A DNA stretch of 64,000 nucleotides, from the NCBI RefSeq assembly GCF_042453785.1, contig NC_091673.1, positions 7,895,001-7,959,000 of the forward strand. The letters run 5' to 3'. A program made the position numbers and the translations under genes. This document shows, in pieces, positions 12,800 through 21,805 of the stretch. This DNA comes from Malus domestica. Taxonomy: Eukaryota; Streptophyta; Magnoliopsida; Rosales; Rosaceae. Position 1 is the stretch's first letter, and each line of letters starts with the position of its first letter. Under the pieces are notes generated by a model, which saw only the letters and a list, made by a program, of their open reading frames with translations, was not told the DNA's origin and searched no databases.

Positions 12800-13302
12800 C
12801 TCCGCTCATTGAGGTCTAAAGCTGATGATGCTGCAGCACAGAAGGGTCATGAAAGCTCCTCTGAAGATGTGCAGAAGCTTTCAGATGCTTTAGAGTTTCA
12901 GGAAAATGAGATTATGCATGCCCAGGACAAGTTGCGGTCAACACGTGCAAAGTTGGCTGTTTTGGAAGGAAATATGGCAATGGCAATAATCGAAGCGCAA
13001 AAGATTGTGAAGGAGAAACAAAAGAGGATTAATGATGCTCGTAGGGCCTTACGACTTCTTCGTACTGCTTGCATAGTTTGGCCGAATCAGCCTCAGAAGT
13101 TCTCAAAGCTGGATCATATGATGGTTGGACGACCCAGAGAAAGATGGAGAAGTCGCATACAGGAATCTTCTCTTTGTGCCTTAAATTGTATCCGGGCAGA
13201 AACGAGATCAAGTTCATTGTCGATGGTAAATGGCGGATTGATCCCCGACGCCTAATTGTTCGCAACAACGGATACGAAAACAACGTCCTCATCATAACAT
13301 AA
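12800..13302 (+). pseudogene. PTST: Captured fragment of a PTST-type (starch-targeting, CBM48) gene
   Basis: The first part reads as a coiled coil (LSDALEFQENEIMHAQDKL, EKQKRINDARRALRLLRTA, then CIVWPN). Nearby follows a CBM48 carbohydrate-binding part (GSYDGWTT, GIFSLCLKLYPGRNEIKFI, DGKWRIDP, NGYENNVL) ending at a stop near 13,302. This is the layout of the C-terminal half of PTST2/PTST3 (FLO6-like) proteins, plastid proteins that help starch granule initiation. The copy lies inside the LTR element, antisense to it, and is broken. No intron-like break is visible between coiled coil and CBM48, which may mean capture from RNA. It is a passenger, not a working gene. Confidence 0.85.
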
Positions 13303-13489
13303 CACACACAAGTGTACCCCATGACCTCTTTGTAGCTGTTGACCAAAAACCTCTGTATGTCTGTCCAAATTTCTTCCACTGCCTTACAAATAAAGACACC
13401 TTGTATTCCTCTGCCTCTCTATCAAGAGTTTTACATAAGAACAACCTTCTATAAAGTAGTTGTAGCACACCCTCATGCCGGTATAACAA

Positions 13490-13865
13490 CTTCTTACGGG
13501 ATTACCTTTCGTGGGATTCACCGTCAACAATCTCATTCAACTTGGCTTCGGCCTTTAATATTTACAAAAACAGAAAATTAACAAACTATAGTGTGGCATC
13601 AGCCTTAACTATAGCACCACGGGATCGCCCTTTGTGGATTTTACCAAAAACAACTTCTTTGAACAATGGCATCGGCCTTCACAATTTCAACAACTTAAAA
13701 TCAACATTTATGTAGGATTACCCTTCGTGGGATTTACTTACTCAAAACACGGGATTACCCTTCGTGGGATTTACCGTTAACAACTTCTTCTACCCTTCGT
13801 GGGATTTACCTATTCACATCACGGAATTACCCTTCGTGGGATTTACCGTTTACAACTTCTTCAAA
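13490..13865. repeat. Degenerate tandem repeat inside the LTR element
   Basis: The phrase 'cgggattacccttcgtggga' followed by 'tttaccgttaacaacttctt' recurs at least five times in variant forms, with unit lengths of roughly 40-75 bp. 'catcggccttcac' also recurs here and again near 14,275. Confidence 0.8.
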
Positions 13866-14379
13866 CTTCATCGTATAATCGGACTTACTGTAGATTCATG
13901 CTAACAACTGAGTTGGTTAGACTCTGAAATTATAGGCTAAGATAAGGGAAACATACTGCACAAACTCCTCAATAAGCACCTTCACATGAAAATTTTGAGC
14001 TGGGCATTTCGACAGACACATGAATTGCGCATAGGTCTAATCTTTCTCTCATAGAAGAGAACAAAGTACAATCAAAGAATTCAATCACACAGTTCTTCAA
14101 GCAATTAAAATCCAACTTTCAATTCTTACAGACTTATCAAACATCTTGATTAACAATTTCAACTTCAAGATTAACAGTATTCAACACTGGAATCTTCAGA
14201 ACATCAATCCATTGGCATCGACCTTATCATTCAATTAACAAGAACTCATATTTCATCATCTTTCAACATATGACATCGGCCTTCACACTTAATCATGCAT
14301 AAAATCCCACAGTATATGTTTAAGACATTTTCACAAACAACATATACGCAGAAAAGGATTAAAGATATAGAAAACAACC

Positions 14380-14590
14380 TGAACCCCGAAATCGACAATC
14401 TTAGACCCATCAGAGTCAACCAAGATGTTTCCGGGCTTGATGTCGCTGTGGAAGCGTCTGTGGCCATGGAGATACGACATGGCATTTAGCGTCTCTCTCA
14501 GGACGACTGCAATGCTGGTACCCAAATCAAATCGCCAAGCGATTCTGCTTCCCGAGAGATCAAACTGATGAATACACCATCAATACAACA
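14380..14590 (-). pseudogene. Captured fragment of a STE20-type protein kinase gene
   Basis: On the minus strand, 14,386-14,525 reads [15 protein letters not shown], then [19 protein letters not shown] and DFGV, that is kinase subdomains VIB and VII with the catalytic-loop Asp and the DFG motif. Wording is closest to plant germinal-centre (BLUS1-like) kinases. After DFGVQ the sequence turns into intron-like text starting GTTGTTTTC, so this piece seems to keep an exon-intron edge and to come from genomic DNA. It is in sense orientation with the LTR element. The rest of the kinase is absent. Confidence 0.75.
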
Positions 14591-14932
14591 AGAAATTGAT
14601 TCAACCCAACAAGACCCTCAAGAAATTGGACCAACCCTTCAAGAAACAGAGCCACCTGGAACATGCTGGTGGCACCAAGGATCTCCACAAGAGCGCTCCT
14701 TGTCAGCCGATTCGCATCCACAAAAATAAAAAACTGAGTAAGAAATTGATTCTGCTTCCTTCACCGATTTGGAACCAAAGAGAAGAAGAAAACACCGAAG
14801 AACTTGACGGAAAATTCAAGAAAATTTGAAGAGAAAATCTAATGAAATAAAAACGATGAAAATGACGAAATCTAATGAAAAAAAAAACGGAACCACCAGA
14901 ATCATGGCATGAGCCTGGTGGCTCTGATACCA

Positions 14933-15167
14933 TGTTAACTACATTGTTGTGTTTGGGAATTGAAAGGAAAATCAAGAACAATGGATGAAGAGAAGGATGA
15001 ACACAGAGATATTAGAGAGAGAGAGAGTTTAGAGAGAGAAATAGGATTTGTATTAACTAACACAAATGAAGATTACACATACTGTTTATATAGAAATCCT
15101 AACTATTTTAACCAAATACTAACTACCTAACTATATTACTAACTGTATTACATTTTTACCCTTAATA
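14933..15167 (-). repeat. LTR (5' LTR in element orientation)
   Basis: Next to the primer-binding site. Bounded on the right by the target duplication ATCCC. Confidence 0.9.
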
Positions 15168-15172
15168 ATCCC

Positions 15173-16209
15173 CAGCTTTGCTTGCTGCAAATGATGTTGT
15201 TGTTGCTGCAATTCTGAAAAAGTGAGTCTAATCAGCGGTTTTGATTACACAAAGCAATTGAATACGAGATTACACCAAGAAACATGTTTCAAACCAACTC
15301 ATGCTTAATGAGTTTATTCATGCAGTAGGGATCGGATAAACAGAGTACAGAAGAAAAGGAGAACATTTTTTTTTTCTCCCACCAGCACAGAACTCACTGA
15401 TGACTTTTCGCCGAAAGAAACTCAGTTATGGCAGGTAAGCAGTAAGCTACTCATATCTTTCACTCCCTTCCGGTGGAAAGATTCTCGAGTAGAGACTTCG
15501 GTTCCATGTCACTCACATGCCCAAGACACACAAGAGAGACAGAGATTCTTCCGTGTAAACGGGACATATCTCCCTCTCTCCATCAGGCATAAAAATCCGA
15601 GAAACAGAGAGAGGGATATACCCAAGTTACACCAAAAAATTTGCGTTTTAGTAGGCAAAACAAATTTTTCAGAAGGATGTGATGTGAGCTCCGGGAGTAG
15701 GTTGTGTGTGGAGAAGGTGTTTGTTGTCATTGTCGATGACTTTCATGTACAAAAGTAGAGAAAGAAACGTAAACTATGCAGTCACATTGTTTCCCACTCC
15801 ACTACTAGTCCGACAACCATAGCAAACAAGAGGGACTTGAGCAACACCAGACAATAATCATCGGAAGTGTATATATTATAATTATTTGATGCTGTTCAAG
15901 TACCTCCCATTTACTATGGTTGTTGTTGGACTAGGAGTAGGAAACAAGGTGATTTCCGTTCTCTTGACCAAAATGAGCAGATCCAAGTGCACCGGAAATC
16001 TCTTCACTTTGTGGTTCGGCCATTTTGTTTTGTTTTGGGTTGCTATATATTGGTAGTACTAACCATTCAAATAGTTTGAACCCTAGCTAGTACTAACTAC
16101 TAACCCTTCAGAAAAGTGTGATTTCCTAAACCCTTCGAGGAAAAGTGTGATAGCTATACGGTTGTTACACTAAAACCTCTAATTCACTTACGTTCACACC
16201 CTAGATTAA
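15173..16209. other. Spacer with a long hairpin, no gene seen
   Basis: No protein gene supported. A 73-codon minus-strand reading frame at 15,509-15,730 has no recognisable feature. The hairpin at 15,785-15,950 is listed separately. Bases 16,205-16,209 (ATTAA) look like the left target duplication of the following LTR. Confidence 0.4.
15785..15950. ncRNA. Candidate miRNA-like hairpin (unconfirmed)
   Basis: The arm 15,785-15,855 (CATTGTTTCCCACTCC, ACTAGTCCGACA, ACCATAGCAAA, GGGACTTGAGCAACACC) pairs with the arm 15,885-15,950 (GATGCTGTTCAAGTACC, TTTACTATGGTTGTTGTTGG, ACTAGGAGTAGGAAACAAGG). The stem is about 65 bp with a few mismatches and two small bulges of 3-5 nt; the loop is about 30-35 nt and AT-rich. 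Size and shape fit a plant miRNA precursor, but I recognise no known mature miRNA in either arm, and a short foldback transposon is an equally good explanation. The strand is unknown. Confidence 0.4.
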
Positions 16210-17511
16210 TGTTGCGAAAATTAGATAACCAAAATTAACCTCATTAAGTCTTGAATTTTAGTGCTCGCAAGTATACGAATCAGATTATAGTATAGCTTTG
16301 AAGCACATATATCGTCCCACAGAGATCGAATTGATTCTAAAAATCTTACTAACTAAATTGAAACAAATTATAATGGAGAAGCTTTAACGGAAAATATATG
16401 ATATTTTGACTTAAAATGAAAATTAAACGAAGCTTAAAAATAAAATGCATGAAATAATAAATTTAAAAACATAAGAAAAATTGCACCTAGGGCATCCGAA
16501 TTCACCGTAACCAATTCTACTTAATTCCCTTAATATGTTATGCTCAAGTAGTTCCCCAATATTGATGATCGATTTTCCCTAAATTATTCAACGGCCATGG
16601 CATTTGATTACATCATAAGTATCCTTACATGTTAACCCTCTATGGCATCTAGATGAATTTAAACAAGTAAGAACCCATTAATCTCTACGGAAATCGTTGG
16701 AAAATCACAAAAACCCTAATTGCATGGCATCTACAAATAGGTGTTTATGGTATCAATTGCAAGAAGCTAAACCCAAGTTAAGTATGGCATCTAATCTAAC
16801 TTGCATCAAATCAACTTAACTAAAACTTAGATAGTGATCAAGCATCTAAATAAAAATCAAGCGCATTACGCAAAAGATACTCAACAAGGAAGAAAAACTT
16901 GATAACAACAATGCCACAAGGCAATTAAGTATTCATGATTAGGCTACATCATAGCCCTAGAAAAGAAGAAACAAACTAGAAAACTCTTCCCTTTTCCCTT
17001 TCTTGCCGCAGTCCCCCTTTGGAATATGAATTGTGTTTTTTTTTTGTGGCTTTCTAACTCTCCACAAGGAGAATTGATCTCCTTAATATTACCTCACGGC
17101 AAGAATTGGAAAAGTTGATAGAAAATGCCAAATAAATGACCACTAATCCTAGCTCTAATGGACTTTCAAGTCCTTATTAAAGAAAATGAAAATAAATGGA
17201 AATAATAAAAACAAATAATTATGTCTTCTTAAATCCATTGAATAGCACTTCCATGTCCATTTGATTTCCAAAATCGTTGCAGTCTCATTTTCTTGTTGTA
17301 ACACATATGTCTTGGTGCAGTTAATTAGCCTATTGCTCTACTGAAATTACTCTACACACCTAAAAAGCTTATTTTTCACTTCTTTGTTGCATAACTCCAA
17401 TATTGAATGCCTATAAATAAAAACAATATAAATTAATTTATTTAACCCATTCATATATATAAAATCCAAAGAAAGTATACGATGAAAATATATGAAAATA
17501 TGTACCCATCA
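16210..17511 (-). mobile_element. Probable solo LTR (large, Gypsy-like)
   Basis: Starts TGTTGCG and ends CCCATCA, with flanks ATTAA (16,205-16,209) and ATCAA (17,512-17,516), a 5-bp duplication with one change. The text near 16,250-16,320 ('gctcgcaagtatacgaatc', 'atatatcgtcccacagagat') resembles non-coding ends of plant Gypsy elements. No coding domains. The orientation is inferred from the TGATGGG end and is weak. Confidence 0.55.
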
Positions 17512-17516
17512 ATCAA

Positions 17517-18851
17517 GTCAATAGATCACGACTAACACAAACATTAAAACTAGGTACAATTTTGTTAACCATTAAATTTGAAAACAAACCGATAGTCGTG
17601 GTCAACTTTCTTTATTATTAAGGATGCAAAATCAAAAAGACGTTAATTACGCGAATGATTTGCTTGTGTAATGGTAAAAATGTTTGTTGTCATTGCTTAT
17701 GAGACATGTCACGAGCGTCTCCAAAGTAATATTTCATAAATGCTAATTATATTCAACTTTTTAAAACGAATAATTTACATGTTGTCAACGGCATCATGAT
17801 TAATAAATAGTGATCGAGTGTAACATTAGACTTCTTATGTGCAAGTTTTACAGATAATTCTCCAATATTAATGTTAGATTTTTTTTTTCTTTTGTGAAAT
17901 ATACAGTCTATAAAAATTGGTCAAATAGCATACCTGCACTCCTCAACCAATATAATAAAAAAAACATAGATAATTAAGCATTTAAGTCATATAAGAAACC
18001 AAAATTTAGAAAACACTGTAAATTATTGGAACGAGAGCAAGCCTAAGTGCAATAAAAATGTTGTCAATTGTGATTAAAATGTTACAAATCCGTGTAAACG
18101 ACCTACAAGAACCCGAATTTGTGAAACTTGTATTGTACAACTCAAACACTAATTCCTTCTTCATCCTTCTAAAGATTAAAAAACCTAGACGGGGACGGAT
18201 TTGGATCCTCTCCTAAGCAGGGATCCGAATCCTCCTGGCCCAATAACAATGACCGTTGAATTTTGATCAAACCGTTACAATTATTATAACTTTTAAAGAA
18301 ACCCTCTATTTGTAACCTTTGAATCAAAATCTAACGGTTCGTGTTATTGGGTCAAGAGGATTCGGACCACCTGTTCAAGAGAGGATCCAAATCCGAAGGG
18401 GAAGCCATTTCATGCCACCCTGGGATTTGGGTATATTCTACCAAAATGTTTCACAAACAAAGAGGCATATTCAGTTAAATATTAAATAATAAAAAAATAA
18501 AAGAAAGAGGCAAAGACCGTTGGTTACAAATCAACAAAAAATACGCCATTGCTTCTAGTCATTGCTGCTTCTAGTTGTAGAGCCTCTAGCCGGAAGAAGA
18601 AGAATCCACCTTCCACCTCTGAGACTCTGACCACCTTCCTTTGTTTTCAAACAAAACAGCGTAGAACGTTGTGGAATCGGTCAGTTCTCTGTCCTCCCCT
18701 AATTATCACGTCACGCTCGCATTCCCTCCCGCGAAAAAAAACAATCGAAGATTTCAGATTTTGCAGGTTTTTCAGAATTTGGGTTTTGATTTTACCTTTA
18801 GAATTTGCAATCGCGTTCGAAGAATTAGACAAAGAAAGCAATAAAAGCGCG
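17517..18851. other. Spacer and promoter/leader of the DUF212 gene
   Basis: AT-rich sequence without a gene. Contains a MITE at 18,192-18,400. The leader of the DUF212 gene probably starts near 18,550-18,650; an in-frame extension from 18,549 lacks features of that protein family. Confidence 0.5.
18192..18400. mobile_element. MITE with long inverted repeats
   Basis: The left half (GGATTTGGATCCTCTCC, CCGAATCCTCCTGGCCCAAT, ACCGTTGAATTTTGATC) is repeated inverted in the right half (GATTCAAAATCTAACGGT, ATTGGGTCAAGAGGATTCGG, GAGAGGATCCAAATCC). Arms of about 85 bp, short centre, about 210 bp in all. Confidence 0.8.
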
Positions 18852-20385
18852 ATGGTTGAGGCGGCGGCGGCATCATCGTCCTCAATCTTCACCAACTACC
18901 CTCTCCTCTCTGCTGTCGTAGCTTTCTCCATTGCCCAATCCATCAAGTTCTTCACCTCCTGGTACTTTTCTCTCTCCCTTTTCACCCATTTCTCCGAATT
19001 TGGATCCGACCCAATTCCTCAATTTTCGGTTTTTGCGTTGCTGCATGATCTTGTTCTTTATTGACCTTTTCAATCATTCAATTGTACCCAAAAAAAAATT
19101 TTTATATTAACATTTGGGTTTTACCCAGATCTTGATTCTTGCGTAGAAAAACGTAATCTTTAATCAAAAAACATGCTTGTATGGTAATTTGATTCCTGTA
19201 AAATATTGGCCACATTTTGATGTTACAATGGTAATTTGATTCCCGTGATATTGGTATATGGAAATGAGCCTCTGTGTATAAATTATTTATGGGAAGTTGT
19301 TCTTTCCTTTTGTGATTGTTGGTGTTATTATTTTATCCTAAGAGTTCTTAAACCTTGATAGATTTGCAGGTACAAGGAAAGAAGATGGGATTTCAAGCAA
19401 CTTCTTGGATCCGGTGGAATGCCTTCATCTCATTCGGCGACTGTTACTGCTATTGCTACAGCCATTGGGTTCCAAGAAGGCGTCGGCGGATCACTCTTTG
19501 CAATTGCATTGATCTTAGCATGTGTGGTAAGACCCTTCACTTCTTTCTGCAGCGTTTTGCAGATAGCATTTGGCCTTACTTCTTACAGCAATTTGTTTAC
19601 TTTTTAAAATGTGAAGTTGTCATTTGGGCTTACGTTGAACTGAATTTTATATCAATCCAGCTGAATATGTGTATCCACATATCTATATATTCACCGACTT
19701 AAAAGCATTTTAAAATGAATGATAAAGATTTGTTGTTGTCATGTTTTTGAGATTGTACAAGTCAATAGGAGATCTCTAATGTAGAAAATTTGGTGGCAGG
19801 TGATGTATGATGCAACCGGTGTAAGACTACAGGCTGGACGCCAAGCAGAGGTTTGATGTTTTTGATCTCCTGGATCTCTTTGAGCTCTTTCCCACCCTTT
19901 CCTTCGTTTTCTTGAGTTTCTGTATCAAAACACTCTGTCTAAGAATTAACTTCGTCGAAACTTTGATGTCTGAATGCCATGTTTTTTCATGTTGTCCTCA
20001 TAAAATTCAGCTTTATGAGTATCCTATTCAAATTTTGGTTGATTTGGTTATCATGCATTAACATTGGATATGAATATTCTTCAGGTTTTGAATCAAATTG
20101 TATATGAACTCCCTGCTGAACATCCTTTGGCTGAGAGCAGACCACTTCGTGAGCTTCTCGGCCACACCCCTCCTCAGGTCTCTATATTGCATTAGTTTGT
20201 GCTCTTAAAATTGTTTAATGGATGATGTATCTACGAGTATAGGATACCGAAAACTTTGATGAAAAGAAACCTTTTTTATGATGATCCTTGTTCCTGTTTG
20301 ACAGGTTGTTGCCGGCAGTTTGCTTGGAATTGTCACAGCTTGCATGGGCTATTTGATTACTATAACAATCGGTCATACGACATGA
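18852..20385 (+). CDS. DUF212 membrane protein (acid phosphatase/vanadium haloperoxidase-related)
   Basis: Five exons: 18852-18961, 19370-19526, 19800-19850, 20085-20177, 20305-20385. They join in frame to 163 residues. The ATG at 18852 gives the family's usual start MVEAAAAS. Visible: a hydrophobic segment after residue 15 (LLSAVVAFSIAQSIKFF), the conserved block GSGGMPSSHSATVTAIA, a second hydrophobic stretch (LFAIALILACV), the block YDATGVRLQAGRQAE, the block LRELLGHTPPQVVAG, and a last hydrophobic segment (LLGIVTACMGYLITI). This is the DUF212 family, distantly related to PAP2-type phosphatases. The enzymatic role of plant members is not established. Length and motifs match the family throughout, so the gene looks intact. 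Confidence 0.93.
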
Positions 20386-20847
20386 TCCTGGAGCGGTTTA
20401 CGTCCACATAGATAGTGATATTGTGGTATCATCTCTTAGTGCCACATCTAATATACATTTGGATTGCGAATTGCAGATCCATCTTCATACGCGGTATTTC
20501 CCCCAACGTTGAAGACATAGGCCTTCTTGTCTATAATTCAGTTACCATGTCTTCATTCTGTAAAAAAACAATTGTTTGCAAGATGTAATTTGATCGACTT
20601 AAAGTGTTTTTAGCGACGAAACGGTCTTGTTGAGACGATTAGTACCATGCTCGGTTGACTGAAGATGACCGTATTTTGCTTTGGTACTACCTCACGTAAA
20701 GGTCCATATTTGCCTTTGTAATCCAAGCAAGGCATAAAGTACAACTTTACTTTTACGATGCCAAAAGTTGCCACTCGTTCATACATTCAATTGCTTCGAA
20801 ACCAAAATCTCCTCAATTTTGAGAGCGGAGACTATCATGTGGTACTC

Positions 20848-21066
20848 GGTAATTATGCGCAACTCGTTTGGAAATGTTTTTAAAATGACTAAAATCGTTT
20901 TTGATGAAATCGTTTTTGGGTTCCAAAAGCACTTTGAGTGTTTTTTGCAAGAAGCACCTTAAGTGTTGTTTCATGATTCACTTGTATTTTTACCAAGGGT
21001 TGATTCTAAAAGCATTTTCATCAAAAGTACTTTTATTTTATATGCACTTCCAAACGAGTTACATGA
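20848..21066. mobile_element. MITE, foldback type
   Basis: Inverted ends CAACTCGTTTGGAAATG (left) and ACTTCCAAACGAGTTA (right). Inside are phrases such as 'ccaaaagcactttgagtg' and 'caaaagtacttttattt' that partly pair. About 220 bp. hAT-like by appearance. Confidence 0.7.
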
Positions 21067-21589
21067 TGTTTCTCTTCCTTAGTTCAGATTTTCCCTCCCG
21101 TGAAGAAAAAAGGTAAGCATGTTTGCACATCCCAAAGCGTTGGGAGGTAACCAATTCACTATCCAAGAAGAATTGAAAACAGTTCAACTAAGGAAGCAAT
21201 TGGAGTTAACTACGGGAAAGGATTTCTGCACACATGTTTTCACCTTATGGACACCATTCGTTCTTTTAGATATTAAATTCTTTCTTTATATAATAAAAGA
21301 ATCAAGGACCATCGTTAAGAGTGTCTGAATATAAATAAAAAATAAAAAAAGATGTACAAAAATCATTCCCCTCGACTTATAGAAGGATAATACTAGATTT
21401 TGAAGATATAAGATTAGAGATAAGATGGGGGAAGTTGAAGATTTGTCGGTCGATAATTGCTTGTCTAATTCAAGTGGAGCTTCTGATTGTCCCTTCACCA
21501 TTTTGATTGTATCATGTTGGAGTCTTTGTGAGTTGGCCCTCTTATTATCTTTTCGAAGCTCACTCCCTCCCTCCTTTACTTGTACGGTG

Positions 21590-21614
21590 CAGAGAGAGAG
21601 AGAGAGAGAGAGAG
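21590..21614. repeat. (GA)n microsatellite
   Basis: Uninterrupted AG dinucleotide run of about 12 units. Confidence 0.95.
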
Positions 21615-21719
21615 AACATAGCTTACTTGATTACAAAGTGACATACGTAAAAATACATTCTGTTGCAAAATGTCGAATGTTACGACAAACCTAATACGTT
21701 ACTCCTGCACATCAAGATC

Positions 21720-21805
21720 ACTTTTATTTCGATAACAAATGTCATGTGTCAAGTCAATTGGTTTTAGTATGTGGTTTTATTTCGATAACAAATGTCATGT
21801 GTCAG
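21720..21805. repeat. Short tandem duplication at the monooxygenase 3' end
   Basis: The 30-bp phrase beginning 'ttttatttcgataacaaatg' occurs at about 21,722 and again at about 21,776. The right copy contains the stop codon (21,795-21,797) of the minus-strand gene, so the duplication reaches its last codons. Confidence 0.85.

Larger units (their letters stand above)
12382..15167 (-). mobile_element. Non-autonomous LTR retrotransposon carrying host-gene fragments
   Basis: Direct repeats of about 233-235 bp at 12382-12614 and 14933-15167 begin TGTTAAC and end TTAATA, flanked by the 5-bp duplication ATCCC (12,377-12,381 and 15,168-15,172). The element lies on the minus strand: next to the right repeat the complement of a tRNA-Met primer site (TGGTATCAGAGCCA, about 14,918-14,931), next to the left repeat a purine tract. 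The inside has no retroelement genes, so it must move, if at all, with help from another copia-type element. It instead holds pieces of at least two host genes and a minisatellite. The LTRs differ by about 4 substitutions plus a GA-run length change, suggesting well under a million years. Confidence 0.9.
20386..21794. other. 3' UTR of DUF212 gene and spacer between convergent genes
   Basis: The first ~180 bp is likely the DUF212 3' UTR. A MITE lies at 20,848-21,066, a GA microsatellite at 21,590-21,614, and a 54-bp-spaced direct repeat at 21,720-21,805. The DUF212 gene and the FAD monooxygenase converge here. No further gene is supported. Confidence 0.6.

Noticed and set aside
13029-13379. 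Minus-strand frame of 116 codons
   Set aside because: Antisense to the captured PTST fragment.
14905-14935. Text like a known miRNA (CTGGCTCTGATACCATG, miR1511-like)
   Set aside because: It is the complement of the tRNA-Met primer site of the LTR element, next to its LTR, with no hairpin partner seen.
15380-15445. Possible C/D snoRNA (TGATGA near 15,397)
   Set aside because: No matching D box, terminal stem or guide region could be identified.
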